Source: Neoechinorhynchus agilis (Eukaryota > Acanthocephala). From it: 64,000 nucleotides of DNA. The notes beneath the pieces were generated by a model. It saw nothing but the letters and a program-made list of their open reading frames with translations, ran no database searches and was not told where the DNA came from. Position numbers and translations under genes: made by a program. Shown here in pieces: positions 10,735 to 21,374 of the stretch (positions are counted from its first letter, which is position 1; each line of letters starts with the position of its first letter). The stretch is from the NCBI GenBank assembly GCA_051530055.1, contig CM121341.1, positions 5,890,001 to 5,954,000 on the forward strand, written 5' to 3'.

Positions 10735-11685
10735 ATGTTCAAAATTGATGAGCTGATCGATTCAACAACGCGTTCATTGTCGGACGGTTTTAGTGAGCCA
10801 GTAATTGAGGCGATCGAGAAATGGGCATCTACCATTGAAGTTAACCAATCCAACGCACCAATATTCGGCAATCTATCTCAAGCTTATCTAAACTTAGAGA
10901 AGTTTAAATTGGCAGAACAGAACGCCAGGAAAGCGCTGGAGGCGGATCCGACCAATCTCCGATGGTGGTATAAGCTGATAATGAGTCACGGTGCCACGAC
11001 TGCCGATATCAAACTTTTACAGAATGAGATCAATTCCCAAGATGAAGGAGCAAGAAGTGGAGATTTCCTCCTTAGAACAACGATTGACAAAATAAAAGAA
11101 GTTTTAAAGATTAGCTCGTTAGATTATCGATGGTATCAGACATCACATTCAATTGTCATTACGGTTCCAATAAGGAATCCATCCAAGAAGAAGTGCACAG
11201 TAAACTTTGAAACGAACGCAACATCCCAGGGTGGATCGAAAATTCTACTCCATATCCAATCAATGGAACCCACGAGCATTCAAGAATTCGAACTTACTTT
11301 ATTTGAAAGGGTTAATGAGGATGAAGTGGACATAAAGATCTTTACAACGAAAGTTGAATTTCACTTCAAGAAAGTTGATCCTTCCATTCATTGGACGAAT
11401 CTTGAGTATAAGAGCCAGAAAAACACGAGAGTAAAAAATTGGGATAAGATAGCAGATGAACTCGATAATGAGCTAAAGGAACAAGGATTCGGTGACGATG
11501 AAGGAGTCAATGAGTTCTTTAAAAAGATTTATGAGAACGGCACACCGGAAGTCCGAAAGGCAATGATGAAATCTTTCCAAGAGTCTGCTGGAACAGTTTT
11601 AAGTACCGATTGGGCTGACGTTAGCGCGAAAAAGACTCCCATTAAGACTCCCGATGGATTAGAGTTTAAGAAGTGGGATCATTGA
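10735..11685 (+). CDS. SUGT1: SGT1 co-chaperone (SUGT1 homologue)
   Basis: This single exon encodes 316 residues. The order is a degenerate TPR-type helical region (about residues 25-90, with ALEADPTNLRWWYKLI), a CS domain (about 128-215, starting YRWYQTSHSIVITVPI and including VEFHFKKVDPSIHWTNLEY) and a C-terminal SGS domain (KNWDKIADEL... MMKSFQESAGTVLSTDWADV... DGLEFKKW). SGT1 is an HSP90/SKP1 co-chaperone needed for kinetochore assembly and SCF ligases. A strong acceptor TTTATTTTCAG ends at 10711, 23 bases before the ATG. This suggests either a 5'UTR intron or a trans-splice site. The gene diverges from PDHB. Confidence 0.95.
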   Translation: MFKIDELIDSTTRSLSDGFSEPVIEAIEKWASTIEVNQSNAPIFGNLSQAYLNLEKFKLAEQNARKALEADPTNLRWWYKLIMSHGATTADIKLLQNEINSQDEGARSGDFLLRTTIDKIKEVLKISSLDYRWYQTSHSIVITVPIRNPSKKKCTVNFETNATSQGGSKILLHIQSMEPTSIQEFELTLFERVNEDEVDIKIFTTKVEFHFKKVDPSIHWTNLEYKSQKNTRVKNWDKIADELDNELKEQGFGDDEGVNEFFKKIYENGTPEVRKAMMKSFQESAGTVLSTDWADVSAKKTPIKTPDGLEFKKWDH

Positions 11686-11884
11686 TTTGCATCGACGAAT
11701 AAATCCGAATATCCTATTCCGCAATATTTGTGATTCGCAAAGAATCCGAAAATATTCGCTAAATTGGGCGTTCTCCATGGTTAAATCATTGGTACAATGA
11801 GCGTTTGCTTATTAAAGCTCGAGTACTGACCTCGAACATGAACTGGATTTTATCCTGAATTTATAAGGACCGAAGGGTAATTCG

Positions 11885-12660
11885 TTGAATCTGGTTAGGA
11901 AGGTGATCAGGAGCGCTAGATTTGGGAGGCCGACAGTCGTGACATTTCGGATAAGGACCGTGTGTTTCTTGAGTTTCCATTTATTGACGATTCCTCCTAT
12001 CAGAGTTTATTCAGGGTCTCATTGGCAGGCCACCAGAGTAAACGTACGCTCGTCTATTCCAAACGAAGAAATAATCTTCATGATCTGATCAGTCCAAGCA
12101 TTCGTGAAGGTCCAAGTGGTGCTGTATATAGAATCTCTTGTTCGGATTGTGATCGCTGCTATATTGGCCAGACAAATAACTTTGAGAGGAGGATGAGGGA
12201 ACATCGCTATTCATTGAAGAAACAGGACACGAACTCCGTAATGGTTTTCCACTTTACGGACCGTGTCATTATCGAGGCCATGTTCATTCAGGGAACCAAT
12301 ACAGATCATTCCCTAAAGTTTAGAATACCTCCTGACATTGAAGTTACCGAATTCCTTTTTAGATACCTGACTGAAGAAGTCCAGTGTGATTGGACGAAAT
12401 ATTTCAATCATTCTTTGATATATAATTTTGTCCCCGCCGCCACATACTCATGGATTTTATGTTTAGTTATTCTGTTTTTTAGCTTAATTGATTGACTTCG
12501 TTATCAATGAGCAGAAAACGATGAAACTAAAGGATAGAATTTAATGGTATTTTAAAAGCGTAATGATCATGACCGATGATTTTTTGAACAATGTACAGAA
12601 AATGCTTTTCGCATAAATAATCCCCCGGTCATGACCTATTTGATTTTTATTTATTGGAAA
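11885..12660 (+). mobile_element. Penelope-like element fragment with GIY-YIG endonuclease
   Basis: The translation at about 12100-12290 reads GAVYRISCSDCDRCYIGQTN... RRMREHRYSLKK, the pattern of the GIY-YIG endonuclease at the C terminus of Penelope-like retroelements (a Cys pair before YIGQT, then an Arg/His-rich EH motif). No reverse transcriptase region is present upstream, so this is a truncated, inactive remnant. Sequence at 12371-12400 and 12610-12665 is shared with the palindromic cluster at 44456-45236, which ties those hairpins to this element family. Confidence 0.75.
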
Positions 12661-14307
12661 TATTTCGGGAGGAGTTAAGCTCGGCTCCTCAGTTATCTAA
12701 AAATATGTTTTTCGCCATAAAGTTTTATGCTTGAGTGCGTGGGGTCGCCAAACCTGAAGTTCGAAGACGATGTATCAACTCGAACCCACTGATTTTAGTA
12801 TTGATTTTTAACGCGCCGCCGGCTGAAAGTTTCAAGCTAAAATTAGCTTTATTCCCTTCGCCTCTAAAACAAGACGTCTTTTAAAGTCCTGTTCTTTTCA
12901 AAAAAAAGTGCTACCGAAATCCGCACGAAGTTTAAAGGTCTCTTGATGATTGGAAATGGCAGAGAAATGCTCAAATCGACTACAAGCTTGTCATTGTTGG
13001 ATGATTCTCTTCTTAATGTCCTTCATCTTTGACCAAAACGATTGAATTATCGGCTAAGTTACTATCTAAGAATTGCAGTGAACCACGTTTGTACTTTGGC
13101 AACTTGGTATTCACTAATCCAATTGAAGGGAACTCTGACTTTGTCCGACAATGGCAGCGTTGAAATGAACATTCTTAATGCGGCTGATTTCTTAGCCAAA
13201 CCTCCCTCCGATCTGTGCCAAGGAAACGCATAAGATCATTTTCCGTACGGTTGTGAGTTGTGTACGAATCCATTACGGATCCTCAGATTCCTCCCGAGGA
13301 CGTGGGACTCATCAGTGAGTTTCCTTCAACGAGATATTTCGTCCTTTTTTTCTTATGAGTCATCGACGACAATAAATTTTGAACTCTTTGATTAAATTAT
13401 ACCGGATATTCGGGAGCTCATTGAAAGATCGGCAAAAAAACGAGCCCCCATTTGTTTTCCGGCGCGACTGCGATTAAGTGTCCCGGGTTCATATTCTAAC
13501 CTAATTCGCCATTAGAGTTCAATGATTTTTTAAAAGAAGATTGAAATAGTTACTTGAGTGTCTATTTTTTCTCATTACAGTGATCAACAAGATTCAAATT
13601 AGGGATATTTAAAAATCTCTAATGACGTTCTTATAAATTATCGGATAGTTGTTTGTGTGCTTATTAAGCATATCTTTTAAATTCACTGCAATGGTCCATT
13701 TTGAGTCAAAAATCTCATCTGAATTTTTTTAAAGCTTAAAAGTTGATTAGAGGGAGAGACCTCATTCGGAGAAAGAGGGAGATCGTGGATCATAGGAAAA
13801 AAGGTTCGATTCGGACTTGAGAACAATGAAGAGATCGAACGAAGATAAAAAACGTAGGAACGAAATAAGAACCGGATTAGACCATGGTCCTTCGTTGACA
13901 AATAAACGTGTTTTTCTGTATTTCATTTTCTTTCACAAGTGCAGAATTTTGGATTCCGCGACCTTTTTTTTCGTGAGTCCATTTGGTCCAACTCAGCATT
14001 CACATAGCAAGGCTAAGACAAATCTGAGAGCATTCGTCCTACAAAACATAAATCTATACTCCGTCTTTTCAACGCCATTTCTTTTTTTTTCGTTTTGAGA
14101 AATAATACGAAGAAATAGTCAAGTTCTATTTTTTGAAGTATACAATTTATCTATGCATTGTTTACAACCTCTCCGCTCCTATTCATCGGCGCTGGCAAAA
14201 ATGCTGGCCGCATTGCCCCGCAATGCTTATTTTTTGGGTGATTAAACTGCTATTTTTTCTATAAATTGAGATTTTAAGAATAAATTGGAAAGATGATTCA
14301 TAGTTTG
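12661..14307. other. Intergenic, no gene seen
   Basis: Open stretches at 13042-13233 and 13817-14098 have no family resemblance and low-complexity composition. I see no RNA gene. Confidence 0.45.
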
Positions 14308-14472
14308 TTGGTTGTTTTGGAGAACTACAATTGATTATTAAATTCAATATTTCGATCCCCAATCTTGGACCTTCTTCAGAATTGTTTGCAAGTGTTTACG
14401 ACGACACTGATCCAAGATAGGGGATCGAAATATTGAATTTAATAATCAATCGTAGTTCTCCAAAACAACCAA
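14308..14472. repeat. Long hairpin (about 62-bp arms)
   Basis: The arms 14308-14369 and about 14411-14472 are near-exact reverse complements (TTGGTTGTTTTGGAGAACTA ... ). The loop contains TTGTTTGCAAGTGTTTACG, sharing TTGTTTGCAAGTGTTT with the loops in the 44456-45236 cluster. On the minus strand, 14379-14345 reads CTGAAGA, a short stem-loop, then CGAAATATTG. The same arrangement occurs at 12371 and 59447. Confidence 0.9.
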
Positions 14473-14816
14473 TTTTAAGAACATTGTTGTCTTTCGTTTT
14501 GAAAGATTGTTAGAATCTCAAAATGATTAGACATGAATTTCCTCATCCTGAAGGATTTTCTTTTGTTGATTAATATTTTTGGCTCGTGATTTTTGGTTGT
14601 TATTTAATAAGACGAGGAGGAGTCCCACTATAAGAAGAATGAATATTCCGTCTGATTTTATGAGTTAATTTATCAATTCCACTGTTTCGCAAGTTTGTTG
14701 CTATTTGTTTTCTTTTTGTTTTACTAAAGGATTTTACGATCCTTGCCTTTTTTCATCGTTTTTTTTGCATGGAGCTCAAATTCGCCTCTATTCTTTTGTT
14801 TCTATTGCGATCTTAG

Positions 14817-15434
14817 ATGATTGCGAGTTCATTGGGAAAGTTCACGATTCTCCTAAAGTCTCTCAGCAATTTTTCTGTTCAATTTCGAGGCTTTTCTTCG
14901 AGTGCAGTCTCGAGAACGAAAACAAGAGATCGTTACGACAAACACGAGGCCTCTATTCGTCAAATAAATCGCGATGAGCACCTCAAATCGTTTTTCATGT
15001 TCGGAGGAGCGATTCAGGTGACGGAGGAAACTCACGAACAGTCGTTCGATGGTTCAATTTACAAACATTTGAACGTTCTTTACGTTCATAGCAGCCAAAA
15101 CAACACCATCGCAACCCTCGTGGACGGGACGACGTTGTCCAACCCGCATCCGCGAGTTATTTATTCGAGTTCATGCGGTGCCATTGGATTCAAGAATGCC
15201 CGTAAGGGTACTACGGTTGCCGCGCAAACACTCGGAACTGCAATGGGCGAACAAATGCTAAGACGAAAGATTACAAAAGTAAGAACTGTTCTTAAAGGTC
15301 TAGGACCGGGGCGTCTTTCTATACTTAAAGGGTTATCAATCGCCGGAATCGATATCATCTCCATCACGGACAATACCATTCTTTATGGACATACCACTAA
15401 TCTCCAAAGACCTAAGAAAGTCAGAAGGTTGTGA
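14817..15434 (+). CDS. MRPS11: Mitochondrial small-subunit ribosomal protein uS11 (MRPS11)
   Basis: The gene encodes 205 residues. The N-terminal ~50 residues are basic and Ser-rich with alternating hydrophobics (SLGKFTILLKSLSNFSVQFRGFSSSAVS), as expected of a mitochondrial presequence. The uS11 core follows: HSSQNNTIATLVDG, SSCGAIGFKNARKGTTVAAQ, VRTVLKGLGPGRLSILKGL, ISITDNTILYGHTTNLQRPKKVRRL. It binds 12S rRNA in the mitoribosome platform. A CTTAG directly precedes the ATG at 14817, so an upstream untranslated exon or trans-splicing is possible. It is tail to tail with the sugar transporter, 148 bp apart. Confidence 0.95.
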   Translation: MIASSLGKFTILLKSLSNFSVQFRGFSSSAVSRTKTRDRYDKHEASIRQINRDEHLKSFFMFGGAIQVTEETHEQSFDGSIYKHLNVLYVHSSQNNTIATLVDGTTLSNPHPRVIYSSSCGAIGFKNARKGTTVAAQTLGTAMGEQMLRRKITKVRTVLKGLGPGRLSILKGLSIAGIDIISITDNTILYGHTTNLQRPKKVRRL

Positions 15435-15582
15435 ATGAGGAATACGCTTTTTTAGTGGCCATTACCGGGGTTTTTGAGCGATTGAACGACACACACACAC
15501 AAAATAGAAACCAACTATAAGCTACACTTTATAAACTAGACATTAAGCCATTTATTTTTTTATGTTAATATCAAAAACGTTT

Positions 15583-17079
15583 TTACTCAGAAGTGTCGTC
15601 TAGTTTGATATCGCCTTTCACTGATCCTGAATTAGGGCCTTGCATTTTGAAGGTCAGTAAAACCACAGTGAGTGAAACGAAGACGGCAAATATAAGGAAA
15701 ACGTATCCTCCAATGGTGCTATATAACGGGATTGTCGCTTGACTCACAATCGCATTCGCGATGTAATTGAAGCTTAGACCAATGCTAAGTGCTGTATCGA
15801 CAGCTCGTCTCTCGAATACATCCGTAGGATACATGAACGCTATTGGTCCAATGCCGACAGCAAAGAAGAAGACGAAAATAACGAGGAATATGACACTTGA
15901 CCATTGAAGTGCAGCACTTCGTGATCCCGTTGCGAGTACAACAAAAATAACTTCGAAGATGTGTGCTGCTGCCATTGCTATGAGCGTACTCATGAGCGTC
16001 TTCCTCATACCAAGCCAATCGATTATCGGAAATGCAAGGAATGTAAAGAAGACATTGAATCCAGCGATAACCAGTGTTGCACCTTGTACAAACGCTTCGT
16101 TATCATTTATTTCTCTAATGATATAACTCGAGTAGAAAAACACGGCATTGATACCGGACAAGGCCTGACAGGTTAGTATTACAATTGTCGTGATCAATGG
16201 CCATCGATATTCTTTTATCTTTAGAATGCTTCTAAAGGAGACTTTCCCCACGCTCTCGGAACTATTTGCTTCACGTTCAATCACTTCTAGTTCGTCTTCA
16301 ACATCTTCACGACGCCGTAACTTTCTCAATGCACATCTCGCTTTATCTTTGTCATTGTAACGCATAATAAGTTCCTTTGGACTTGCAGGAATGAACGGTA
16401 TCGCAATTGCAGCAACCATGGCCGGAAAAACACCCATTATGTTCGCCCACAGCCATGATTCGCATGTTCCCAGTAGCCCGAAGTGTCCGAACATATTTCC
16501 CGTGAAAATACCAATGGTTATAAAGAGTTGATGGATAACACCAATCTTTTGTGATGTTTTTTCTGTACTGATTTCTCGTAGGTATGCCGGGACGAAGACA
16601 CACGCAACTCCCGAAGAGTATCCATGAACAAGGCGGCTCATGTATATAATCCAACTAACCCAAGGATTGTAGTATGCAATCACTGTTATGGCACACGAGG
16701 CTGCGTAAAGCGGAAATGTGGCCAGAATACATAGTCGCCTATCGAATATTTTGTTTATTTTTGGCCAAAATCCCGCTGTATAGGCACCAAAGAAGCAACC
16801 AATCACGAAAAGTGTTTGTGGAACGCCTTCCAATAACTGGTCAGATATCGATTTTGCCGCGTTCGATCCGTTCGTCGACCGAATTTGAAGATCCTGGGTT
16901 GGGCATGATATGCTGTGGTTCAATAACAATCTATTGTAATGAGGACTGTACGGATTAGAACCGTTTATTCCGTATCCGAAAGGAAACGAACCAACAATCG
17001 AGACCACGATTGCAGATACAATCAACCAGGCGGTATATTCGGAATTTAACGATCGGAGCTTTACTTGAATCTTCTCCAT
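15583..17079 (-). CDS. SLC2-family facilitative sugar transporter
   Basis: This single-exon gene encodes 498 residues with 12 hydrophobic segments. Family motifs, in order: GYGINGSNPYSP in TM1, RLVHGYSSGVACVFVPAYLREIS in the TM4-5 region, PASPKEL after TM6 (the PESPR position, altered), QALSGINAVFFYSSYI in TM7, and YPTDVFERRAVDTALSIGLSFNYIANAI around TM10-11. The intracellular loop has the usual charged helix (DKARCALRKLRRREDVEDELEVIE). It should carry hexoses or related polyols across the plasma membrane by facilitated diffusion; the substrate cannot be told. It has a short C-terminal tail. Confidence 0.92.
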   Translation of the reverse strand: MEKIQVKLRSLNSEYTAWLIVSAIVVSIVGSFPFGYGINGSNPYSPHYNRLLLNHSISCPTQDLQIRSTNGSNAAKSISDQLLEGVPQTLFVIGCFFGAYTAGFWPKINKIFDRRLCILATFPLYAASCAITVIAYYNPWVSWIIYMSRLVHGYSSGVACVFVPAYLREISTEKTSQKIGVIHQLFITIGIFTGNMFGHFGLLGTCESWLWANIMGVFPAMVAAIAIPFIPASPKELIMRYNDKDKARCALRKLRRREDVEDELEVIEREANSSESVGKVSFRSILKIKEYRWPLITTIVILTCQALSGINAVFFYSSYIIREINDNEAFVQGATLVIAGFNVFFTFLAFPIIDWLGMRKTLMSTLIAMAAAHIFEVIFVVLATGSRSAALQWSSVIFLVIFVFFFAVGIGPIAFMYPTDVFERRAVDTALSIGLSFNYIANAIVSQATIPLYSTIGGYVFLIFAVFVSLTVVLLTFKMQGPNSGSVKGDIKLDDTSE

Positions 17080-17737
17080 AATCTAAATGAGACAAGGGTT
17101 CATGGAGTGTGTGGAGAAGACGAACAAGGTGGTGGTTCGTGATTTCATTTTGAATCCAAGTTGGAGCGGTGGGTTTATAAGGCGTGTAAACCCACACAAA
17201 AAAACAAATTTAATGAAACGGTGTAAGATTGGGAGCGAAAACAAATTACGAAACACCGAATCACTCGAAAATAATTGCTTATGAGTGCCTTCTAATATTT
17301 AGATCAATCGAAGTGGACCCTAAAAATAGTTCTTCGCGATTGTTCGAAAACGTTCATGTTTATTGTACGAAAATCGTCGCTCTAGAGTTTTAGAAGAACA
17401 AAAAAGTGTGTCTTATATCCGTAACGTCTACAAAAATGTACGCCGGTATTTCAAGTCTCAAAAAATTTAGGACCTAAGGTGAGTTGTGTGTTAAAGAGCC
17501 ACGTCTACTCAAAAACGCTTGTCACTTTCGACTCTACACTGAAATGGCTCGTTGATTTAAAATACAGCGACGAGATTTTGTAGTGAATATGTTATGCAAG
17601 TATTTGAAATCGACGAGTCTTTTGCATGAAGGCTGACTTGATAAAGCGAAGTTCTTTTCACGAGTCCATTATCGTCAACTCTACGACCGTCTTATTGAAC
17701 CATGAAAACTTGAACGTGGTCTATATATTCGTTTTAA
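17080..17737. other. Intergenic, no gene seen
   Basis: This is the 5' flank of the sugar transporter and the lead-in to the CDC50 array. No upstream CDC50 exon was recognised here. Confidence 0.4.
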
Positions 17738-19485
17738 GCCGAAAATCTCTTTTTTTTCTGGACGTTCGCTATTCTGCAGAAATGTCGACAAATTCACGGA
17801 CTGATTCCCCCATTTATTGCTGGTTTGTTTTTCGTTACTAATAAATTGCTTCTTTTTTATAGCACCAGCATAGCAGCCGATCATTACGGCTAACACAGCG
17901 GTACCCGTCCTTTCCCTAGCTGGCCTCATTTTCATCTCGATAGGAATCGGCACGCCGAAAATCTCTTTTTTTCTGGACGTTCGCTATTCTGCAGAAATGC
18001 CGACAAATTCACGGACTGATTCCCCCATTTATTGCTGGTTTGTTTTTCGTTACTAATAAATTGCTTCTTTTTTATAGCACCAGCATGGCAGCCGATCATT
18101 ACGGCTAACACAGCGGTACCCGTCCTTTTCCTAGCTGGCCTCATTTTCATCTCGATAGGAATCGGCACGCCGAAAATCTCTTTTTTTCTGGACGTTCGCT
18201 ATTCTGCAGAAATGTCGACAAATTCACGGACTGATTCCCCCATTTATTGCTGGTTTGTTTTTCGTTACTAATAAATTGCTTCTTTTTTATAGCACCAGCA
18301 TGGCAGCCGATCATTACGGCTAACACAGCGGTACCCGTCCTTTTCCTAGCTGGCCTCATTTTCATCTCGATAGGAATCGGCACGCCGAAAATCTCTTTTT
18401 TTCTGGACGTTCGCTATTCTGCAGAAATGTCGACAAATTCACGGACTGATTCCCCCATTTATTGCTGGTTTGTTTTTCGTTACTAATAAATTGCTTCTTT
18501 TTTATAGCGCCGGCACCAGCATGGCAGCCGATCATTACGGCTAACACAGCGGTACCCGTCCTTTTCCTAGCTGGCCTCATTTTCATCTCGATAGGAATCG
18601 GCACGCCGAAAATCTCTTTTTTTCTGGACGTTCGCTATTCTGCAGAAATGTCGACAAATTCACGGACTGATTCCCCCATTTATTGCTGGTTTGTTTTTCG
18701 TTACTAATAAATTGCTTCTTTTTTATAGCGCCGGCACCAGCATGGCAGCCGATCATTACGGCTAACACAGCGGTACCCGTCCTTTTCCTAGCTGGCCTCA
18801 TTTTCATCTCGATAGGAATCGGCACGCCGAAAATCTCTTTTTTTCTGGACGTTCGCTATTCTGCAGAAATGTCGACAAATTCACGGACTGATTCCCCCAT
18901 TTATTGCTGGTTTGTTTTTCGTTACTAATAAATTGCTTCTTTTTTATAGCGCCGGCACCAGCATGGCAGCCGATCATTACGGCTAAAACAGCGGTACCCG
19001 TCCTTTTCCTAGCTGGCCTCATTTTCATCTCGATAGGAATCGGCACGCCGAAAATCTCTTTTTTTCTGGACGTTCGCTATTCTGCAGAAATGTCGACAAA
19101 TTCACGGACTGATTCCCCCATTTATTGCTGGTTTGTTTTTCGTTACTAATAAATTGCTTCTTTTTTATAGCGCCGGCACCAGCATGGCAGCCGATCATTA
19201 CGGCTAACACGGTACCCGTCCTTTTCCTAGCTGGCCTCATTTTCATCTCGATAGGAATCGGCACGCCGAAAATCTCTTTTTTTCTGGACGTTCGCTATTC
19301 TGCAGAAATGTCGACAAATTCACGGACTGATTCCCCCATTTATTGCTGGTTTGTTTTTCGTTACTAATAAATTGCTTCTTTTTTATAGCGCCGGCACCAG
19401 CATGGCAGCCGATCATTACGGCTAACACAGCGGTACCCGTCCTTTTCCTAGCTGGCCTCATTTTCATCCCGATAGGAATCGGCAC
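17738..19485 (+). repeat. Tandem array of a CDC50/TMEM30 exon-intron module, 8 copies
   Basis: The units begin with GCCGAAAATC at 17738, 17954, 18169, 18384, 18605, 18826, 19047 and 19265, with lengths of 216, 215, 215, 221, 221, 221, 218 and 221 bp. Each unit has an acceptor-like CTGCAG followed by AAATG and a short open stretch. A candidate 40-bp intron follows (GTTTGT, TACTAAT, TTTTTTATAG). Next comes an exon encoding [20 protein letters not shown]... IFISIGIG. That sequence is the first transmembrane segment region of CDC50/TMEM30 proteins (PAWQPILTA...IPIGIG type). The length changes in the exon part are 6 and 3 bases. Confidence 0.93.
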
Positions 19486-19560
19486 ATCCTAATCACTTCA
19501 GATTCTGCACACGAATTCGTGGTGAATTACAAAGACTGCGAATCCGCTGACCGAAGTGCA
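19389..19560 (+). CDS. CDC50/TMEM30-like exon, last copy with unique continuation
   Basis: After the last TTTTTTATAG acceptor (ending 19388), the exon encodes [20 protein letters not shown] and IFIPIGIG. It then runs past the array into unique sequence reading [21 protein letters not shown], which matches the CDC50 ectodomain start (SNxxxE...DYTDC type). CDC50 proteins are beta subunits of P4-ATPase lipid flippases. The exon frame and the ILITSDS frame differ by two bases at about 19482, so either the gene is broken here or the assembly has an error. I could not recognise later CDC50 exons (for example the C-terminal transmembrane segment) downstream to 21370. Confidence 0.6.
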
Positions 19561-21374
19561 AATACGTTCCGATTGGTCCGATTTGTACATAGGAATCTCT
19601 TGAGAAGGTTAAACGCATTCATTTTGCTTTTAACTTGTCGATATTGGAGACGTTTGAACTTATTTAGGCTGATGAATTTTATAAAAAAAATCAGTAAGCG
19701 TTGCCTTTAGAAATAACTAAAGGGAGAGAGAGGATCAAGCGCGAGAATGTTTTTTCGCAGTTTGCTTCTGCCTTGCAGCTATTATTGGAGTCCTGGTGAT
19801 ATTATCCTAAAAAAAAGCAAAGCCCACCATTTTCAATAAGAATAAACTATTTAAAAAGCGTTTCAAGAGGTCTAAATCCACATGAAGCTAATAACTTCCA
19901 AGGGTTATTAACATCGCTTTAAAAAAAGAAGGCTCAAAGTTCCGGCGATTGGAAGTTAAACTGTGCAACCTTCTTTTTCATCCTCCATTGACCTCGAACT
20001 TCCCTATACCTACGCTCCTTCTGTTCCACGCTGCCCAATCTTTTCTCGAATATCAAGACTCGAAATAAACCTGAGGAAAGGCCGAAGCTCTCCTGCACAC
20101 AATAATCACCAACATTCCTATCCGAACGAACCACTCCAAAATCAACAACCGCATTCATTGAACAAATCAGAACCCGAGTTTTGGTATGAGGAACTCCCAA
20201 ATTGGGGCATGGGTCATCATCTTTGTTAACTAACAATTAAACATGTTATTATAACATTATTTTCACGTTTAAATTAAACCTTTTTCTCAACAATTTTGAT
20301 CAGAGGACATGGAGTTCAAACAATGGAGCACAAGAACGACATTTGTCCTTCGCATCAGCCCCTCTTTTGCCTGCTTGGAAAGCAATTTTCTATTGCTGAT
20401 TGTTGGAAATGAGAAGTAGAATAGCGACTATTTTGCGTCAGAATAATGAAGTCTTCTTTCAAAATGAAAACTCGCCATTTTTCACTGTTTATCTCGATAT
20501 TTGTGAGTCGATTTTCGATGCGTTCGGCCATTTTTACTCTAAAATTAGTTTTTATATTCAAAAATGCAGCCGGAAATGGGCTCTCGTGTACTTTAACGTC
20601 TTCTTTTTACAATGGAGAATTCAATACGATTTTACGACAAAGTTTTATCTAATGCAAATCCCCCGATCTCATCGCAGAATATTCGAAAAGCAAAAAAACA
20701 AATTTTATATTGTAAAGAAGTTGTTCGTTTTTTATATACGTTCTCTTTGGTGATGAGAAGATTCGATATTTCGTTTCCGACGAAACAAATATTGTATAAA
20801 TTCTCAACTATTTTGTCCATTAGATGCCCGGTTTTCCATATTTTCATTCCGTCTTCATCATTCTCGTCTTAAAACCGATAATTTTAGTCATCTTGGCTCA
20901 CGATAATCTCATGTAACCTTTAGAATATTCAAATCTCTCAGTATTGGTTGTGAGTTTCGTTCTACAAAAAAATCGTGGTTGTTTTTAGAAAAAACTAATA
21001 TACTCTGATGCTTTGTTTTTAATCCGATTGTTTTTGTTACCCTTTACGCAATCATAGTTGCAAAAAACAACAACGTTGTTGTCATAAAAACACTAAATGC
21101 AGACTACAGCGTTCTCCCCCCGGTTCAGACTTTTGTTTTGCAGAAGAAAAGGCTTCTGATCTCGGATCTCCAGTGTTTCGTCTGATTCTCTTGGACAATT
21201 ATTTGATTAGGTTCTGCGTGGGAATACTGTGACACCGCCCGGTCCACGGCGGCCATCGAATCGGCAAAGATTGCTCGGCTCTGGGATATTGGACACATTC
21301 ACAGTATTCAGGGCACGACTGGAATGGTTTAGTTCGCTTGTCGACACCTGACCGAGATCGCGTTAAAGAGACCA
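19561..21374. other. No confident gene; possible remains of CDC50 gene and a short dispersed repeat
   Basis: Open stretches at 19934-20236 on both strands and at 20400-20870 have no recognised family. Around 21130-21175 a ~45-bp sequence (TGTTTTGCAGAAGAAAAGGC...) recurs in diverged form near 35098-35140, so it belongs to a dispersed repeat. Confidence 0.4.

Noticed and set aside
17681-19485. Minus-strand open frames of about 80 codons in each CDC50 unit
   Set aside because: Antisense shadow of a conserved exon module. The plus-strand reading matches a known family.
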